Below are positions 18,538 to 28,425 of a stretch of DNA of 64,000 nt, piece after piece. The DNA is from Desulfosediminicola flagellatus (GTDB lineage: Bacteria > Desulfobacterota > Desulfobulbia > Desulfobulbales > Desulfocapsaceae): positions 248,001 through 312,000 of the forward strand of contig NZ_CP050698.1 in the NCBI RefSeq assembly GCF_005116655.2. The letters are read 5' to 3'. Position numbers and translations under genes: made by a program. How positions within the stretch are numbered: position 1 is the stretch's first letter; the number at the start of each line of letters is the position of its first letter. The notes beneath the pieces were generated by a model that ran no database searches, was not told the DNA's origin, and saw only the letters and a program-made list of their open reading frames with translations.

Positions 18538-18552
18538 GCACAAGGCGTGCCG
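18538..18552 (-). promoter_or_regulatory. Sigma-54 promoter of pspABC
   Basis: On the minus strand the sequence is CGGCACGCCTTGTGC, against the consensus TGGCACG-N4-TTGC: the -24 GG and -12 GC are spaced correctly and only two positions differ. It lies about 48 bases before the pspA start. Space of over 100 bases toward pspF leaves room for PspF-binding upstream sites. Confidence 0.82.
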
Positions 18553-18674
18553 GAATGTGATTAAAATGCAAAAGAATGGGATTACAGCAAGATAACAGTT
18601 TGACTGCAGTGGTGGCTAGGTGGTATGATTTGCCATATAGTAGTTTTAAAAAATACAATACGGTTAAATACGCC

Positions 18675-19727
18675 ATGAGTGAATCCCGGCAGGATAGAGA
18701 ATATACCCCCAGAACCGCCTCACCCGGCGAGGCAATTGGAGAATCTGAGCCCTTTTTGTTGTTTCAGGAGCGCCTTTCTAAAGTAGCAGCGGTAGAAAGA
18801 CCTGTACTGTTGATAGGTGAAAGGGGTACAGGAAAGGAGCTGGCAGCCAAAAAGCTTCATTATCTTTCCAATCGATGGTCAGGGCCATGTATTACTCTGA
18901 ACTGTGCTGCACTTTCACCTACACTTATTGAATCTGAGCTTTTCGGATATGAGAAAGGCGCTTTTACCGGGGCTGAGTCACGTCGAACCGGTCGCTTTGA
19001 AGCTGCTGACGGTGGCACGCTATTCCTTGATGAAATAGGCAATATCCCAATGGAGGCTCAGGAAAAGATTTTGCGAGTTGTGGAATACGGCTCATTTGAG
19101 CGGGTTGGCTCGACCAGTCAGGTTGAAGTAGATGTACGCATTGTCGGCGCTACAAATGCAAATCTGCCGGCTATGGCGGATAAAGGTGAATTTAAGCGTG
19201 ATTTGCTTGATCGACTTTCATTTGAAGTATTGTTTCTGCCGCCACTGCGCGTTCGTGAAGAAGATATAATGGTGCTCGCACGCCATTTTTCCGGTCGTAT
19301 GGCCTATGAACTTGGTTGGGACCATGTTCCTGAATTTAACTCAGAAGCAGTTGATGCACTTGAGAATTATAGCTGGCCTGGTAACATTCGCGAGTTGAAA
19401 AATGTCGTAGAGCGGGCAGTTTACTCAGCAGAAGATGATCTCATTGATCAGATCATGTTTAATCCTTTTACCTCGCCATACGCAGATATTGAAAATCCAG
19501 ATCTAAATGAAAAGGTGAGGCAGGAACAACAGAGACAAACGACAACACTGCCGACAACCAGACGTTCATTGAAGGATGCTGTTAAAAACCTCGAAATATC
19601 AATGGTACATGATGCACTGACCTTGTGTCGCCACAACCAGAAGGCAGCAGCAAAGCATCTTGGGCTTACGTATGATCAATTCAGGGGGCTGGTGAAAAAA
19701 TATGGCCGTGAAGTGCTTGATCTATAG
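18675..19727 (+). CDS. pspF: PspF-type sigma-54-dependent activator
   Basis: AAA+ bacterial enhancer-binding protein that opens the sigma-54 promoter of pspA; it lacks an N-terminal sensor domain, as in PspF. Walker A is [11 protein letters not shown], the GAFTGA loop that contacts sigma-54 is present ([10 protein letters not shown]), Walker B is [10 protein letters not shown], and the arginine-finger region is [11 protein letters not shown]-terminal Fis-type helix-turn-helix ([20 protein letters not shown]) ends the protein. ATG 18675 (MSESRQDRE) gives a 350-residue product, close to family length. A longer frame opens at 18576, but it would run over the likely regulatory region. Confidence 0.92.
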   Translation: MSESRQDREYTPRTASPGEAIGESEPFLLFQERLSKVAAVERPVLLIGERGTGKELAAKKLHYLSNRWSGPCITLNCAALSPTLIESELFGYEKGAFTGAESRRTGRFEAADGGTLFLDEIGNIPMEAQEKILRVVEYGSFERVGSTSQVEVDVRIVGATNANLPAMADKGEFKRDLLDRLSFEVLFLPPLRVREEDIMVLARHFSGRMAYELGWDHVPEFNSEAVDALENYSWPGNIRELKNVVERAVYSAEDDLIDQIMFNPFTSPYADIENPDLNEKVRQEQQRQTTTLPTTRRSLKDAVKNLEISMVHDALTLCRHNQKAAAKHLGLTYDQFRGLVKKYGREVLDL

Positions 19728-19775
19728 TGAATACCAGAGGAATAACAAACGTACATATATGCTGGTGAGTTGCGC

Positions 19776-22418
19776 TTAATCGATAGTCGTTGGAAACATC
19801 GGCTTAAGTACACTTTGTAACTCACTGAGTTGATATGGTTTGCTCAGAAAATTCTGAAATCCGAATTCCCGGTAATTGGCCATTATCGGATCATGAGAAT
19901 ATCCGCTTGATACAATGAGCTTTGCCTCAGGGTCTAGAGCGAGAATCTTTTCAGCTGTCTCCTTGCCTCCCATACCTCCAGGAATGGTGAGATCCATAAT
20001 CACTAAATCTATCGGCTTATCGGTCTTCATGCTTTTGGTGTACTCACTAATGGCTTCGTTTCCATCTGCTGAGGTGATTACAGAAAATCCAAGATGTTCA
20101 AGAAGGCTGCATGTTATTTCTCTCACCTGTAAATCATCATCCATTATCAAAATTTTCCCTGATATTTTAGAAATCTGTGTATTTGATTGTACTGATGGTG
20201 GAGGTATTTCAAGAGGAGTATCAATTGCTGGCAGCAGGATTGAGAATGTAGTTCCTTTAGAGGGGGATGAGCTCACGGAAATGTTGCCATCATGTTTGGC
20301 AATGATTGAGTGGGTTATGGCAAGCCCAAGACCACTGCCATCAGTTTTAGTAGTGAAATACGGGTCGAATATTCGCTCAATAAGGTGTTTTTCGATTCCA
20401 CAGCCCTGGTCGGAAATTGTAATTTCCAGACATCGTTTATTGGCTAAATTCTCAGCCTGGCTGAAGGTGGGGATAACATTACGACACGTGATGGTTATTA
20501 CTCCGCCATCGGGCATTGAATGCTGTGCATTAATGACAATGTTCTGTATTACCTGACTTATCTGGCCTGCATCCACTTCAGCGACCCATGGATTGCGATC
20601 AAAAAGATAATCACATCGAATATTAGTGCCACGCAGGACAAAACTGGCTGATTCCTTAATTATCTGAGCAACAGAGGCAACCTCTTTTACCGGTTCTCCA
20701 CCTTTTGAAAACGTCAGTAGCTGCTGGGTGAGATCACGTGCTCTCAATGAGGCTGTTTCTAATTGTTTAAGGAGTTTAAAGCGTTTATCGTTTTTGTCAG
20801 TGAGTACGAGCAGTAGACTGACATTACCGAGTACTGCTGCTAGAATATTGTTGAAATCATGCGCAATTCCCCCGGCAAGAACCCCGACTGATTCTAATTT
20901 TCGTACTTTGAGGCGCTCTTCTTCAGCCGCTATTCTCTCTGATATGTCTCTAAAACAACCAAGCATAAACTGCTGATCACCTATTTCGATGATTGTAGAG
21001 CTTATTTCTGCAGGAAATGTCGATCCGTCATTTCGAAGCATCGGTACGCTTTTGGCGATAGTACCTTTACCGATAGCCATTTCGTCGAAGGTTTTCATGA
21101 TGCTGGGAAGAACGTTCTTCGGATGTATAGCATCAACTGAGAGCGAGGTTAATTCCTGTTCGGTATATCCAAGCAAAGAACACATTGCATGATTAGCAAG
21201 TACAAATGAACGGGTTGAAGGATTGGCAACTAGAATTGGGTCGGTTGAATTATCAAAAAATGTACGAAATCGCTTCTCGGATATCTGTAATTCTCTCTCA
21301 GTATTTTCACGTTCGCTGATTTCGATTTCGAGTTCCCGGGTACGTTCTTTGACGAGCTCTTCGAGATGATCTCTGTATTTTTCAAGTTGATGAAAACTGG
21401 ACCTCAACTCATGGGTCATATGATTAAAGAGTATTCCAAGATCACCTATTTCGTCTGATGATTGTATTTTTACAGAGGTATTCAGATCACCCTCCACGAT
21501 TCGCTGGGCTGATTGTTTGAGCAGGTTAATAGGCTGGGTAATAATTTTTGAGAGGATGAGTGTTGCTATCAGGCTAAGGAGTACGGCAACTATTACGATA
21601 GTGATGATAAGTCGTTGCAGGTACAAGACATGTTCATTGGCTAATTGAAATTCAATAGCTATTGACCTGCTTAGTTCCTGTCGGAGTTCAAGAAATGCTT
21701 CCCGTAATTTCTGTTGTGCTTCATTGAGCGATTTTTCCTGTTCGACGAAATGTAGAAAAACAGTTTCAAACGATGTTGCTGCTCTGTCAATACGATATAC
21801 CTGCAGTTTCTGTTCATCTGACTCTATGTTTTCACCCAAGGTCAGAAGAGTGAAATGGAGTTGATCAAAATATCGGGTTGCTTCTTCTCTATGCTTTACA
21901 CTTCCTGTGTGAGTAAAATTGCTTTGTCCAATGATAGCTCTTGTAGCCGCAAGGTATATTTGCCGGCCGGATTCCGGATGTCTGGTATATTCTTCTACTC
22001 GTCGCTGAAGTCTTTCAGATTCAGTAACTAACCTGCTGTTGAGAGTTTGTATATCCAGAATGTGTTGCACATATCTTGCAAATTTCTTTTCATAACTATC
22101 TAGAACGCCAATGAGATTGGATAATTGTTTCTGGCGAATCTGTTCTCTGGCCTGCTTTTTGAGAGTATGAATCTGGTTTCGGATTTCTGCTATATAAGAA
22201 TGAACCTGATGAGAATGGCTGATAGCTTCTTCTTTACTGAATTCCTGTTCCTCCAGCGTCATTGCATGAAACACCTGCTCAATATAGTTCTGGAAGACAT
22301 AGCCTTTTTTCTGACTTCCCAGAGCGCTACGCATTCCAAACCAGCTCGTTATTGCAATACCAATGGCGAGGATAAGGACAAGAGAGAATGCTATGAAAAG
22401 CTTACTTCGAAATGACAT
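19776..22418 (-). CDS. Hybrid sensor histidine kinase (HAMP-PAS-HisKA-REC)
   Basis: Membrane kinase of 880 residues. Helix 1 is at 7-29, followed by a periplasmic helical sensor domain (about 30-268), helix 2 (270-292), HAMP (293-345), a coiled coil and a PAS domain (about 385-500). HisKA has the phospho-acceptor His in GGIAHDFNNILA (near 530). HATPase_c follows with N box NIVINAQHS, G1 DQGCGI and G2 GSGLGLAI. The C-terminal receiver (about 755-875) has the DDD pocket and phospho-acceptor Asp in DLVIMDLTIPGG. No cognate response regulator or output domain is adjacent. It is 15 bases downstream of an anchored solute-binding protein on the same strand, suggesting that protein supplies the ligand signal. 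Confidence 0.93.
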   Translation of the reverse strand: MSFRSKLFIAFSLVLILAIGIAITSWFGMRSALGSQKKGYVFQNYIEQVFHAMTLEEQEFSKEEAISHSHQVHSYIAEIRNQIHTLKKQAREQIRQKQLSNLIGVLDSYEKKFARYVQHILDIQTLNSRLVTESERLQRRVEEYTRHPESGRQIYLAATRAIIGQSNFTHTGSVKHREEATRYFDQLHFTLLTLGENIESDEQKLQVYRIDRAATSFETVFLHFVEQEKSLNEAQQKLREAFLELRQELSRSIAIEFQLANEHVLYLQRLIITIVIVAVLLSLIATLILSKIITQPINLLKQSAQRIVEGDLNTSVKIQSSDEIGDLGILFNHMTHELRSSFHQLEKYRDHLEELVKERTRELEIEISERENTERELQISEKRFRTFFDNSTDPILVANPSTRSFVLANHAMCSLLGYTEQELTSLSVDAIHPKNVLPSIMKTFDEMAIGKGTIAKSVPMLRNDGSTFPAEISSTIIEIGDQQFMLGCFRDISERIAAEEERLKVRKLESVGVLAGGIAHDFNNILAAVLGNVSLLLVLTDKNDKRFKLLKQLETASLRARDLTQQLLTFSKGGEPVKEVASVAQIIKESASFVLRGTNIRCDYLFDRNPWVAEVDAGQISQVIQNIVINAQHSMPDGGVITITCRNVIPTFSQAENLANKRCLEITISDQGCGIEKHLIERIFDPYFTTKTDGSGLGLAITHSIIAKHDGNISVSSSPSKGTTFSILLPAIDTPLEIPPPSVQSNTQISKISGKILIMDDDLQVREITCSLLEHLGFSVITSADGNEAISEYTKSMKTDKPIDLVIMDLTIPGGMGGKETAEKILALDPEAKLIVSSGYSHDPIMANYREFGFQNFLSKPYQLSELQSVLKPMFPTTID

Positions 22419-22433
22419 AAGATAATTCGGTAA

Positions 22434-23735
22434 TTATTCTAATTCCTGATCAATTTCTTTTTGCAGGTTCTTAAGGATGGCTGAGTATTGAAGTGGAAAT
22501 TCAATAAGTTCATTAAAACTGTCCATTCCCTTATCAGCTATTGTATCCGGGGTTGCCAGATCATAATTAAAAACCCAATGAGATGAAGTGCTAATCTCCT
22601 CGCGTAGGCGTTGTTTAAAAGGTGAGTAGAAATTCGTGTTAATTGACACGTTCGGGGCAAGAGCTCCGGAACCGGTGCTCATTATTTTTTGCGATTCCTG
22701 CTCGGCGAAATATCCGAGCACTTCTTTTGCAAAGACGTGATTTTCTGATTCTCTACTGAGAATTATCCCGTCAATCGGGCCGACGGATGCGTGTGGAATG
22801 TTTTCGCCCATTGTTGGGAAAGGGAAAAAGTCATAATCCTCACCAGGCTTAAGCGCAAAGGGAAGATCTTCAAATGTTTGTGTAGCCCAGGTCCCCATAA
22901 GAGTCATTGCGGCTTTTCCCTGGCGAACAAGATCAGTTGCCTCTGCCCAGTCGAGTTGATTGGCGTTGGGATTAAAGTAATTATCCTGAAGCAACGAAGA
23001 CCAGATTTTGTAAACATGAACAACTTCAGGAGATGTATAGGTGCTTTCACCCGCCATCAGTCTTGCCCTGTATTCAGGGCCGGCAGTACGAAGCAGCAGG
23101 TAATCAAACCAGAATTGGGCAGGCCACCGTTCTTTGGCACCAAGTGCAATGGGGGTGATGCCCTTTTTATGCAGTTTCTCACAAATGTTAAGGAACTCCT
23201 GCCACGATTGTGGAGGCATGAGATTCTGAGAATCGAAAAGTCGCTTGTTGTAGAAGAAAACGACGAGATGCTGAGTGATTGGCAACAGATATTTTTTTCC
23301 GTTATAGGTCACGGCAGATTCGATAATTTCAGGTGAAAAGTTTTCTGAAAGATGAAGATCTTCCCATAAATCATCTATCGGCATGAGTTGGTTCCTATCT
23401 ACGAGCTGCTGAACGCGTTCACCTGCCCAATAGGAGAACAGCTCTGGTGGATTCCCGCGATCAAGCGATGTGTGAATCATCGATTTAAATGCTTCATGGT
23501 CCAGGCCACTGGCAAGTATCAGGCGACTGGGATTGCTTGTATTGGCAGTGGCGACCATCTCATCAATGCCGCCACTAAGGTTTCCCGAGAAGTAATGAAA
23601 GAAACTTATCTGCTTAACAGGACCAGCTGGGCTGTTGAGTCCGTTTTTTGATGTATCCTGTTTGAAATAGACGAAAGCTACGAATAACAGTATGGCGATG
23701 AGAGCGATTAGAACGATTGGCAGAAACTTTTTCAT
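22434..23735 (-). CDS. Membrane-anchored extracellular solute-binding protein (family 1)
   Basis: Sugar-type periplasmic binding protein of 433 residues. The N-terminal helix (FLPIVLIALIAILLFVAFVYF) has no lipobox Cys and no clear cleavage site, so it probably tethers the protein. The two-lobed fold is supported by GNPPELFSYWAGERV, YLLPITQHLVVFFYNK, SWQEFLNICEKL, GKAAMTLMGTWATQTF and the late GSGALAPN block, as in the sugar-binding proteins of ABC importers. No permease or ATPase gene is nearby. It is the first gene of a pair with the hybrid kinase, so a sensory rather than transport role is likely. The ligand is not predictable from sequence alone. Confidence 0.87.
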   Translation of the reverse strand: MKKFLPIVLIALIAILLFVAFVYFKQDTSKNGLNSPAGPVKQISFFHYFSGNLSGGIDEMVATANTSNPSRLILASGLDHEAFKSMIHTSLDRGNPPELFSYWAGERVQQLVDRNQLMPIDDLWEDLHLSENFSPEIIESAVTYNGKKYLLPITQHLVVFFYNKRLFDSQNLMPPQSWQEFLNICEKLHKKGITPIALGAKERWPAQFWFDYLLLRTAGPEYRARLMAGESTYTSPEVVHVYKIWSSLLQDNYFNPNANQLDWAEATDLVRQGKAAMTLMGTWATQTFEDLPFALKPGEDYDFFPFPTMGENIPHASVGPIDGIILSRESENHVFAKEVLGYFAEQESQKIMSTGSGALAPNVSINTNFYSPFKQRLREEISTSSHWVFNYDLATPDTIADKGMDSFNELIEFPLQYSAILKNLQKEIDQELE

Positions 23736-23986
23736 TTACTGGCTCATAAGAGAGGTGCTGGGAATTGATCCCGGAGGTTGGTGATTATCTGTACTTGAAA
23801 GTGTATCAAATGCGTTTCAAGGATAGAAATTTTTTTAAATAAGATTTACTGGATACTGCGGAATTGTTAAGTGTGTTTACCGAGCGGTAGACCAGGACGG
23901 CTAAAAGTCCTTTTCATTTCTGGTACATTCGTTAGGATGTGCGCCGAGAGCTGGTTACAGAGAATTATCGAGAAAGGATTGAGGAT

Positions 23987-24397
23987 ATGGAATTGTCGGG
24001 CATTCTGATGGCGTTTGTAATATTGTTATTTCTTGTTGCAGGTTGGTTTGGGTTATATTATCTCGGCAATCCTCCATTAGAAGACGCAGATTCAACTGTT
24101 AAAATCACCGGTAATTGCGGTGATACAATGGAGCTGGCTCTGCGATTCAAAGGCGATACTGTACAGCGGACCAGGCACTGGACCGATGGATGTTCGGTGA
24201 GCAATCAATGTATCGAAGCAGCAGCAATGCTGGCTGGTGGTAAAACGATTTCTGAGCTGAAATCAATTAACATGATGCATATAATGGAGATTACAGGGCA
24301 GCTTCCTGAGTCTCATCTGCACTGTGCCCAGTTGGCCGAAACCACACTGCAGCTTGCGGTGAAAGAGTATCTGAAAAAATTAGGGGCACAATCCTGA
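23987..24397 (+). CDS. Membrane-anchored NifU-like (IscU-type) scaffold protein
   Basis: A 136-residue protein with one N-terminal membrane helix (GILMAFVILLFLVAGWFGLYYL) and an IscU/NifU-N-like domain. The conserved cysteines are in the right setting: GNCGDTMELAL, TDGCSVSNQC and SHLHCAQLAETTL, which normally hold a nascent Fe-S cluster. ATG 23987 is preferred because AAGGA precedes it by eight bases and the helix follows at once; a GTG at 23939 would add 16 residues. NifU-like proteins of this type are usually soluble, so the anchor is notable. It lies upstream of murB, but nothing links the functions. Confidence 0.78.
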   Translation: MELSGILMAFVILLFLVAGWFGLYYLGNPPLEDADSTVKITGNCGDTMELALRFKGDTVQRTRHWTDGCSVSNQCIEAAAMLAGGKTISELKSINMMHIMEITGQLPESHLHCAQLAETTLQLAVKEYLKKLGAQS

Positions 24398-24533
24398 CAT
24401 AATAGTTGATGCCGGTCCGGCATTAAAACAAACTGCTAAGTTGCAAGGTTGCAAGGTTATAATGTAGATTGAGTGAAAAATTTTCAGAACGTGTTTTACG
24501 CTGAATAGTTTCAAGGGAAGTAATCCAAAAAAT

Positions 24534-25475
24534 ATGAATCAGTTGCAGCAGCTTATCAAAAGTATATTACCATCCGCACTTGTCAGTTATGATGAGCCGA
24601 TGGAGAAGCACACCTCCTTCCGTATCGGTGGACCTGCCGATGTGTTTTTAACACCAGGTTCTTACCAGGAGTTACATAGATGTCTGGTAGTTGTACAGGA
24701 ACACAATCTCCCGTTTTTTATGTTGGGTGGGGGGACGAACATTCTTGTGTCTGATCGTGGAATACGTGGCGTCGTCATAAGTATGGCACGATTATCAGGT
24801 GTGACGATATCTGGAGACTCATTGGTTGCCCAGGCAGGCGCGACGGTTGAAAATGTCTGTAACGCTGCTGCTGCCAAGTCGCTGTCAGGAGTTGAATTCA
24901 TACACGGCATGCCGGGAACTATTGGTGGAGCTGTCTGGATGAACGCCAGATGCTATGGCGCTTCTATTGCTGATGTATTGGGGTATGCTACTATTATCGA
25001 TGACGATCTGTCACTCACCACTGTTCTCAGTGATCCTGAAAAATTCGGTTATAAACGTTCTCCATTTCAGACAATGTCAGGGTGTATTTTTGAAGTGAGT
25101 CTTAACCTGCAACCGGGTGAGGAGCACGAAATCAGGCAGAAGATGCAGCAAAATCATTCTGACAGGGTCGATAAAGGCCATTTCACGGCACCATCAGCTG
25201 GATCTCTCTTTAAAAATAATCGTGAATTCGGAGCACCGACTGGTCGTATTATTGATGAACTCGGCCTTCGAGGGGCTGTTTCAGGGGGAGCCGCAATAGC
25301 ACCTTTTCACGGGAATATTTTTATCAATCAGGACAACGCCACAGCAACTGATGTCTTGTCACTTATCCGACTGGCGGTGAACACCGCTGAGCGAGAGCGC
25401 AATATCCGGCTTGAGCCTGAAGTACGATTGGTTGGTGAGTGGAATGCCGAGGAGCTTTCGTTTCTCGTCCAGTAG
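24534..25475 (+). CDS. murB: UDP-N-acetylenolpyruvoylglucosamine reductase
   Basis: FAD-dependent enzyme that reduces UDP-GlcNAc-enolpyruvate to UDP-MurNAc in peptidoglycan synthesis. The 313-residue protein is the short type II form. The FAD-binding part has KHTSFRIGGPADVFL, GGGTNILVSDRGI and HGMPGTIGGAVWMNARCYG, and the catalytic Ser is in SAGSLFKNN, with the final Glu in EPEVRLVG. It is a lone murB, not in a dcw cluster. Confidence 0.95.
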   Translation: MNQLQQLIKSILPSALVSYDEPMEKHTSFRIGGPADVFLTPGSYQELHRCLVVVQEHNLPFFMLGGGTNILVSDRGIRGVVISMARLSGVTISGDSLVAQAGATVENVCNAAAAKSLSGVEFIHGMPGTIGGAVWMNARCYGASIADVLGYATIIDDDLSLTTVLSDPEKFGYKRSPFQTMSGCIFEVSLNLQPGEEHEIRQKMQQNHSDRVDKGHFTAPSAGSLFKNNREFGAPTGRIIDELGLRGAVSGGAAIAPFHGNIFINQDNATATDVLSLIRLAVNTAERERNIRLEPEVRLVGEWNAEELSFLVQ

Positions 25476-25600
25476 TTTTCATTGTATGGAACTTCACACG
25501 AACATGCCTGCACTACTACCATGTCGTAATTGCATCTGATTTATCTTTTTAGTACTATTTCTCCACCTGATAATCCATCAGTATTCAAATTGGAGAAAAT

Positions 25601-27361
25601 ATGAACTACCCTGTATGGTTTTTGCCTGAGATTGGTGGTGGAACGCTTATTGCGATAATCGCTGTCTTTCACGTCTTTATCTCACATTTCGCCGTAGGTG
25701 GCGGGCTTTATCTCGTCATGGCCGAGAAAAAGGGGCTGCGTGAGTTTAGTGAACCAATAATGGAGTTCACGCGCAGACATGCTCGTTTCTTTTTACTTGT
25801 TACCATGGTGCTTGGTTCCATAAGTGGTGTCGGGATCTGGTTTATCATTGCGTTGGTTAATCCTGCTGCAACGTCCTATCTCATCCATAATTTTGTTTTC
25901 GGCTGGGCGGCTGAATGGGTCTTTTTTATGGTGGAGATAGCTGCTGCATTTGTCTATTTTTATATGTTCGGCAGAATGGACTCAGAGACTCACATTAAGG
26001 TTGGGTATCTCTACTTTTTTGCTGCCTGGATGTCATTGTTTCTTATTAACGGAATAATCGGTGTGATGCTGACCCCGGGTGAATGGGCAACGACCGGTAA
26101 TTTCTGGCAAGGATTTTTTAATCCGTCATTCTGGCCCTCGTTGCTGTTTCGTACCTGTGTCGCCATACTGCTTGCAGGGTGTTACGGTTACCTGACTGCC
26201 TCATGGTCCGAAAATGAAGAAGTACGGAAATCCATGACCAGATTCTCCGGCCTCTGGTCATTGGCTGCTTTGGTTTGTGCGGTACCAGCTGCTTTCTGGT
26301 ATATGGCAACGTTACCTGCAGCATCTCAAAAACTGATAATGGGTAAATCGCCCACAATCGTTCTTGCTCTGCAATATGGTTTAATCACAGTTGTTGCTTT
26401 ACTGGCAATCACACTGATTGCCGGAATTATTCGACCAGGCCTAAACAACAGATTCGTTGCCATTGTCTCGCTTATTTGCGCTTTTGGAGTGCTCGGTTCA
26501 TTTGAATGGACCCGCGAAGCTGCCAGGCGTCCGTATGTGCTTAATGAAGTGATGTATTCCAATTCTATCCCTAAAGATGCTCTGGAAGATCTTAATACAA
26601 CGGGTTTTCTTAGTTCGGCTCTGTGGGTTCAGCATCATGAAATAACCCCAGAGAATAGGTTGGATGCAGGGCGGGAGCTTTATATCCAGCAATGTTATAG
26701 CTGCCATACCATTAATGGTGAGAATAATGATCTGGCTCTGCTCACTGAGAAAATGAGCTATCAGGCACTGACCAGTTATATTGGCAAAATTCATTCTGTG
26801 CGATATTTCATGCCGCCGTTTGCAGGAACTGAAGAAGAGGCAAAGGCGCTCGCTGCCTATCTCGTAGGTGGACTACACGGAAAAGATGTTGTTGATGTTA
26901 AGCCTGTCAGCGATATCCCAGGTGATATTGGGATGGCACTGTTTGAAGAGAATTGTTCAGTTTGCCATGCACCGGAAGACATAGCAGCTGCTTTTGAGGG
27001 AGACGAACCCGAAGCCATAAGTGATGCACTTCTGACTCTGGATACGATCTCCGATGAGATGGAGCCGTTTTCAGGTACTAATGAAGAGCGCGCTGAACTG
27101 AGTAAATATATCTATTCCCTTAATGCTGCCGAACCTCTTATGGCTGATGGTGATGGCGCGTCAATATTTGAAAATCACTGCTCTGCCTGTCATGAGATAG
27201 AAGACGTGGTTGAAAGGATGTCAGCATGGGAAAAAGATGAGATATATGCCAATCTCAACAGGCTTGAGGAGCTCTCGGAAGAAATGCCGCCCTTTGAAGG
27301 CACTGATGAAGAACGTGAAAAGCTGGCACTCTATATTGACAGCCTCAAAGGAGAAAAATAA
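25601..27361 (+). CDS. bd-superfamily oxidase subunit I fused to three heme-c motifs
   Basis: Respiratory membrane protein of 586 residues. The N-terminal part (about 1-300) is a cytochrome bd subunit I-like domain with eight or so helices. Candidate heme ligands are H24 and H29 (VFHVFISHFAVGGG), and E105 and E112 (AAEWVFFMVEIAAA) match the conserved Glu pair of CydA. The Q-loop is not evident. The C-terminal part has three CxxCH heme-c sites at 365-369, 452-456 and 527-531, each followed by a Met-x-Pro-Phe-type distal ligand motif (MPPFAGT, MEPFSGT, MPPFEGT). This is the arrangement of c-type-heme members of the bd family, which may take electrons from a periplasmic donor. The stop overlaps the start of subunit II; GGAG precedes the ATG. 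Confidence 0.87.
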   Translation: MNYPVWFLPEIGGGTLIAIIAVFHVFISHFAVGGGLYLVMAEKKGLREFSEPIMEFTRRHARFFLLVTMVLGSISGVGIWFIIALVNPAATSYLIHNFVFGWAAEWVFFMVEIAAAFVYFYMFGRMDSETHIKVGYLYFFAAWMSLFLINGIIGVMLTPGEWATTGNFWQGFFNPSFWPSLLFRTCVAILLAGCYGYLTASWSENEEVRKSMTRFSGLWSLAALVCAVPAAFWYMATLPAASQKLIMGKSPTIVLALQYGLITVVALLAITLIAGIIRPGLNNRFVAIVSLICAFGVLGSFEWTREAARRPYVLNEVMYSNSIPKDALEDLNTTGFLSSALWVQHHEITPENRLDAGRELYIQQCYSCHTINGENNDLALLTEKMSYQALTSYIGKIHSVRYFMPPFAGTEEEAKALAAYLVGGLHGKDVVDVKPVSDIPGDIGMALFEENCSVCHAPEDIAAAFEGDEPEAISDALLTLDTISDEMEPFSGTNEERAELSKYIYSLNAAEPLMADGDGASIFENHCSACHEIEDVVERMSAWEKDEIYANLNRLEELSEEMPPFEGTDEEREKLALYIDSLKGEK

Positions 27362-28425
27362 TGGAAACACTACTTATTCCACATGCTGACACAATTCCTG
27401 TAAGTTGGGGCTGGTTCCAGTTTTTACTCCTGCTTACTTTTCCTCTGCATCTTCTGGCTATGAATGCCATGTTCGGCGGACTTGTGCTGGGAGTAATACA
27501 GCATTTCAAAGGAGGCGATGTACAGCGTCGACTGGCTCATCGAATTGCTGTGGTCACACCTTTGCTTGTTGCTGTTACTGTCAATCTCGGTGTTGCCCCA
27601 TATCTATTTATTCAGGTACTTTACGGCCAGTTTATCTACACCAGTTCTATTTTGATGGGGATGTTCTGGATTATGATAGTCCCTCTATTGATGCTCGCCT
27701 ATTATGGAACGTATCTCTATGATTTCGAGTTCAAAAAGTTAGGCCTTAAAGGAGCGTTCATCGGTGTAATAGCATCTATGATTTTCTTTACGATAGCAGC
27801 ATTTTTTACCAACAATATGCTGCTTATGGTATTGCCGGATCGGTTTGGTGAGTATTTCAACCATATGAACGGAACGTTGCTTATAGTTGACCACCAGACC
27901 TTTTTACCACGTTACCTGCATATGGTGCTGGGCGCTCTCGCTGTAGGCGGTTTGTCAGTTGCTCTTCTTGGTCGATTTCAGTCTGATCGAGATATTGAGC
28001 TTGCTGATCACGCGCAGGAATATGGAATGCGCGCTTTTCTGTTATTTACTGTAATCAATATTGCGGTAGGAGTTGTCTACCTGATGAGCTTACCCCGTGA
28101 GCAGATGCTGCTTTTTATGGGAAAAGATATGGGGGCGACCATAGCTTTTACTTTTGGGCTTCTTTTAGCTGCAAGTGTTATTTGGACTGCTATTAAAAGA
28201 AAACTGTGGCTTACAGTTGGCCATATTATTGCACTGATCTTTGTTATGGCTTTTATGCGGGCCTGGTTACGTTCAGGATATCTCCGTGATTATTTTACTC
28301 TTGATCAACTCCAGGTGGTTGAGCAATTGAGCCCGATGATATTTTTCTTTGTGACACTGCTGTTTGGGATAGCCTGTCTAGGCTGGCTCTGGCGAAAAAC
28401 TTCCAAAACACTCGCGACCACTTGA
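27361..28425 (+). CDS. bd-superfamily oxidase subunit II-like membrane protein
   Basis: Hydrophobic 354-residue protein with about nine helices. It resembles subunit I-like partners of heme-c bd-family oxidases more than classical CydB: HLLAMNAMFGGLVLGVIQHF, LLVAVTVNLGVAPYLFIQVLYG split over residues 69-90, and TFLPRYLHMVLGALAVGG all recall the helix pairs of the first gene. It starts inside the stop codon of the upstream gene (TAATG), with AAAGGAG before it. It has no heme-c motif. A hairpin follows 27 bases past its stop. Confidence 0.82.
   Translation: METLLIPHADTIPVSWGWFQFLLLLTFPLHLLAMNAMFGGLVLGVIQHFKGGDVQRRLAHRIAVVTPLLVAVTVNLGVAPYLFIQVLYGQFIYTSSILMGMFWIMIVPLLMLAYYGTYLYDFEFKKLGLKGAFIGVIASMIFFTIAAFFTNNMLLMVLPDRFGEYFNHMNGTLLIVDHQTFLPRYLHMVLGALAVGGLSVALLGRFQSDRDIELADHAQEYGMRAFLLFTVINIAVGVVYLMSLPREQMLLFMGKDMGATIAFTFGLLLAASVIWTAIKRKLWLTVGHIIALIFVMAFMRAWLRSGYLRDYFTLDQLQVVEQLSPMIFFFVTLLFGIACLGWLWRKTSKTLATT

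Noticed and set aside
22791..23336. 181-codon open frame on the opposite strand of the solute-binding protein
   Set aside because: Shadow frame without motifs.
24420..24470. Short gttgcaaggttgcaaggtt repeat upstream of murB
   Set aside because: Two copies of about ten bases, too short to call an array.
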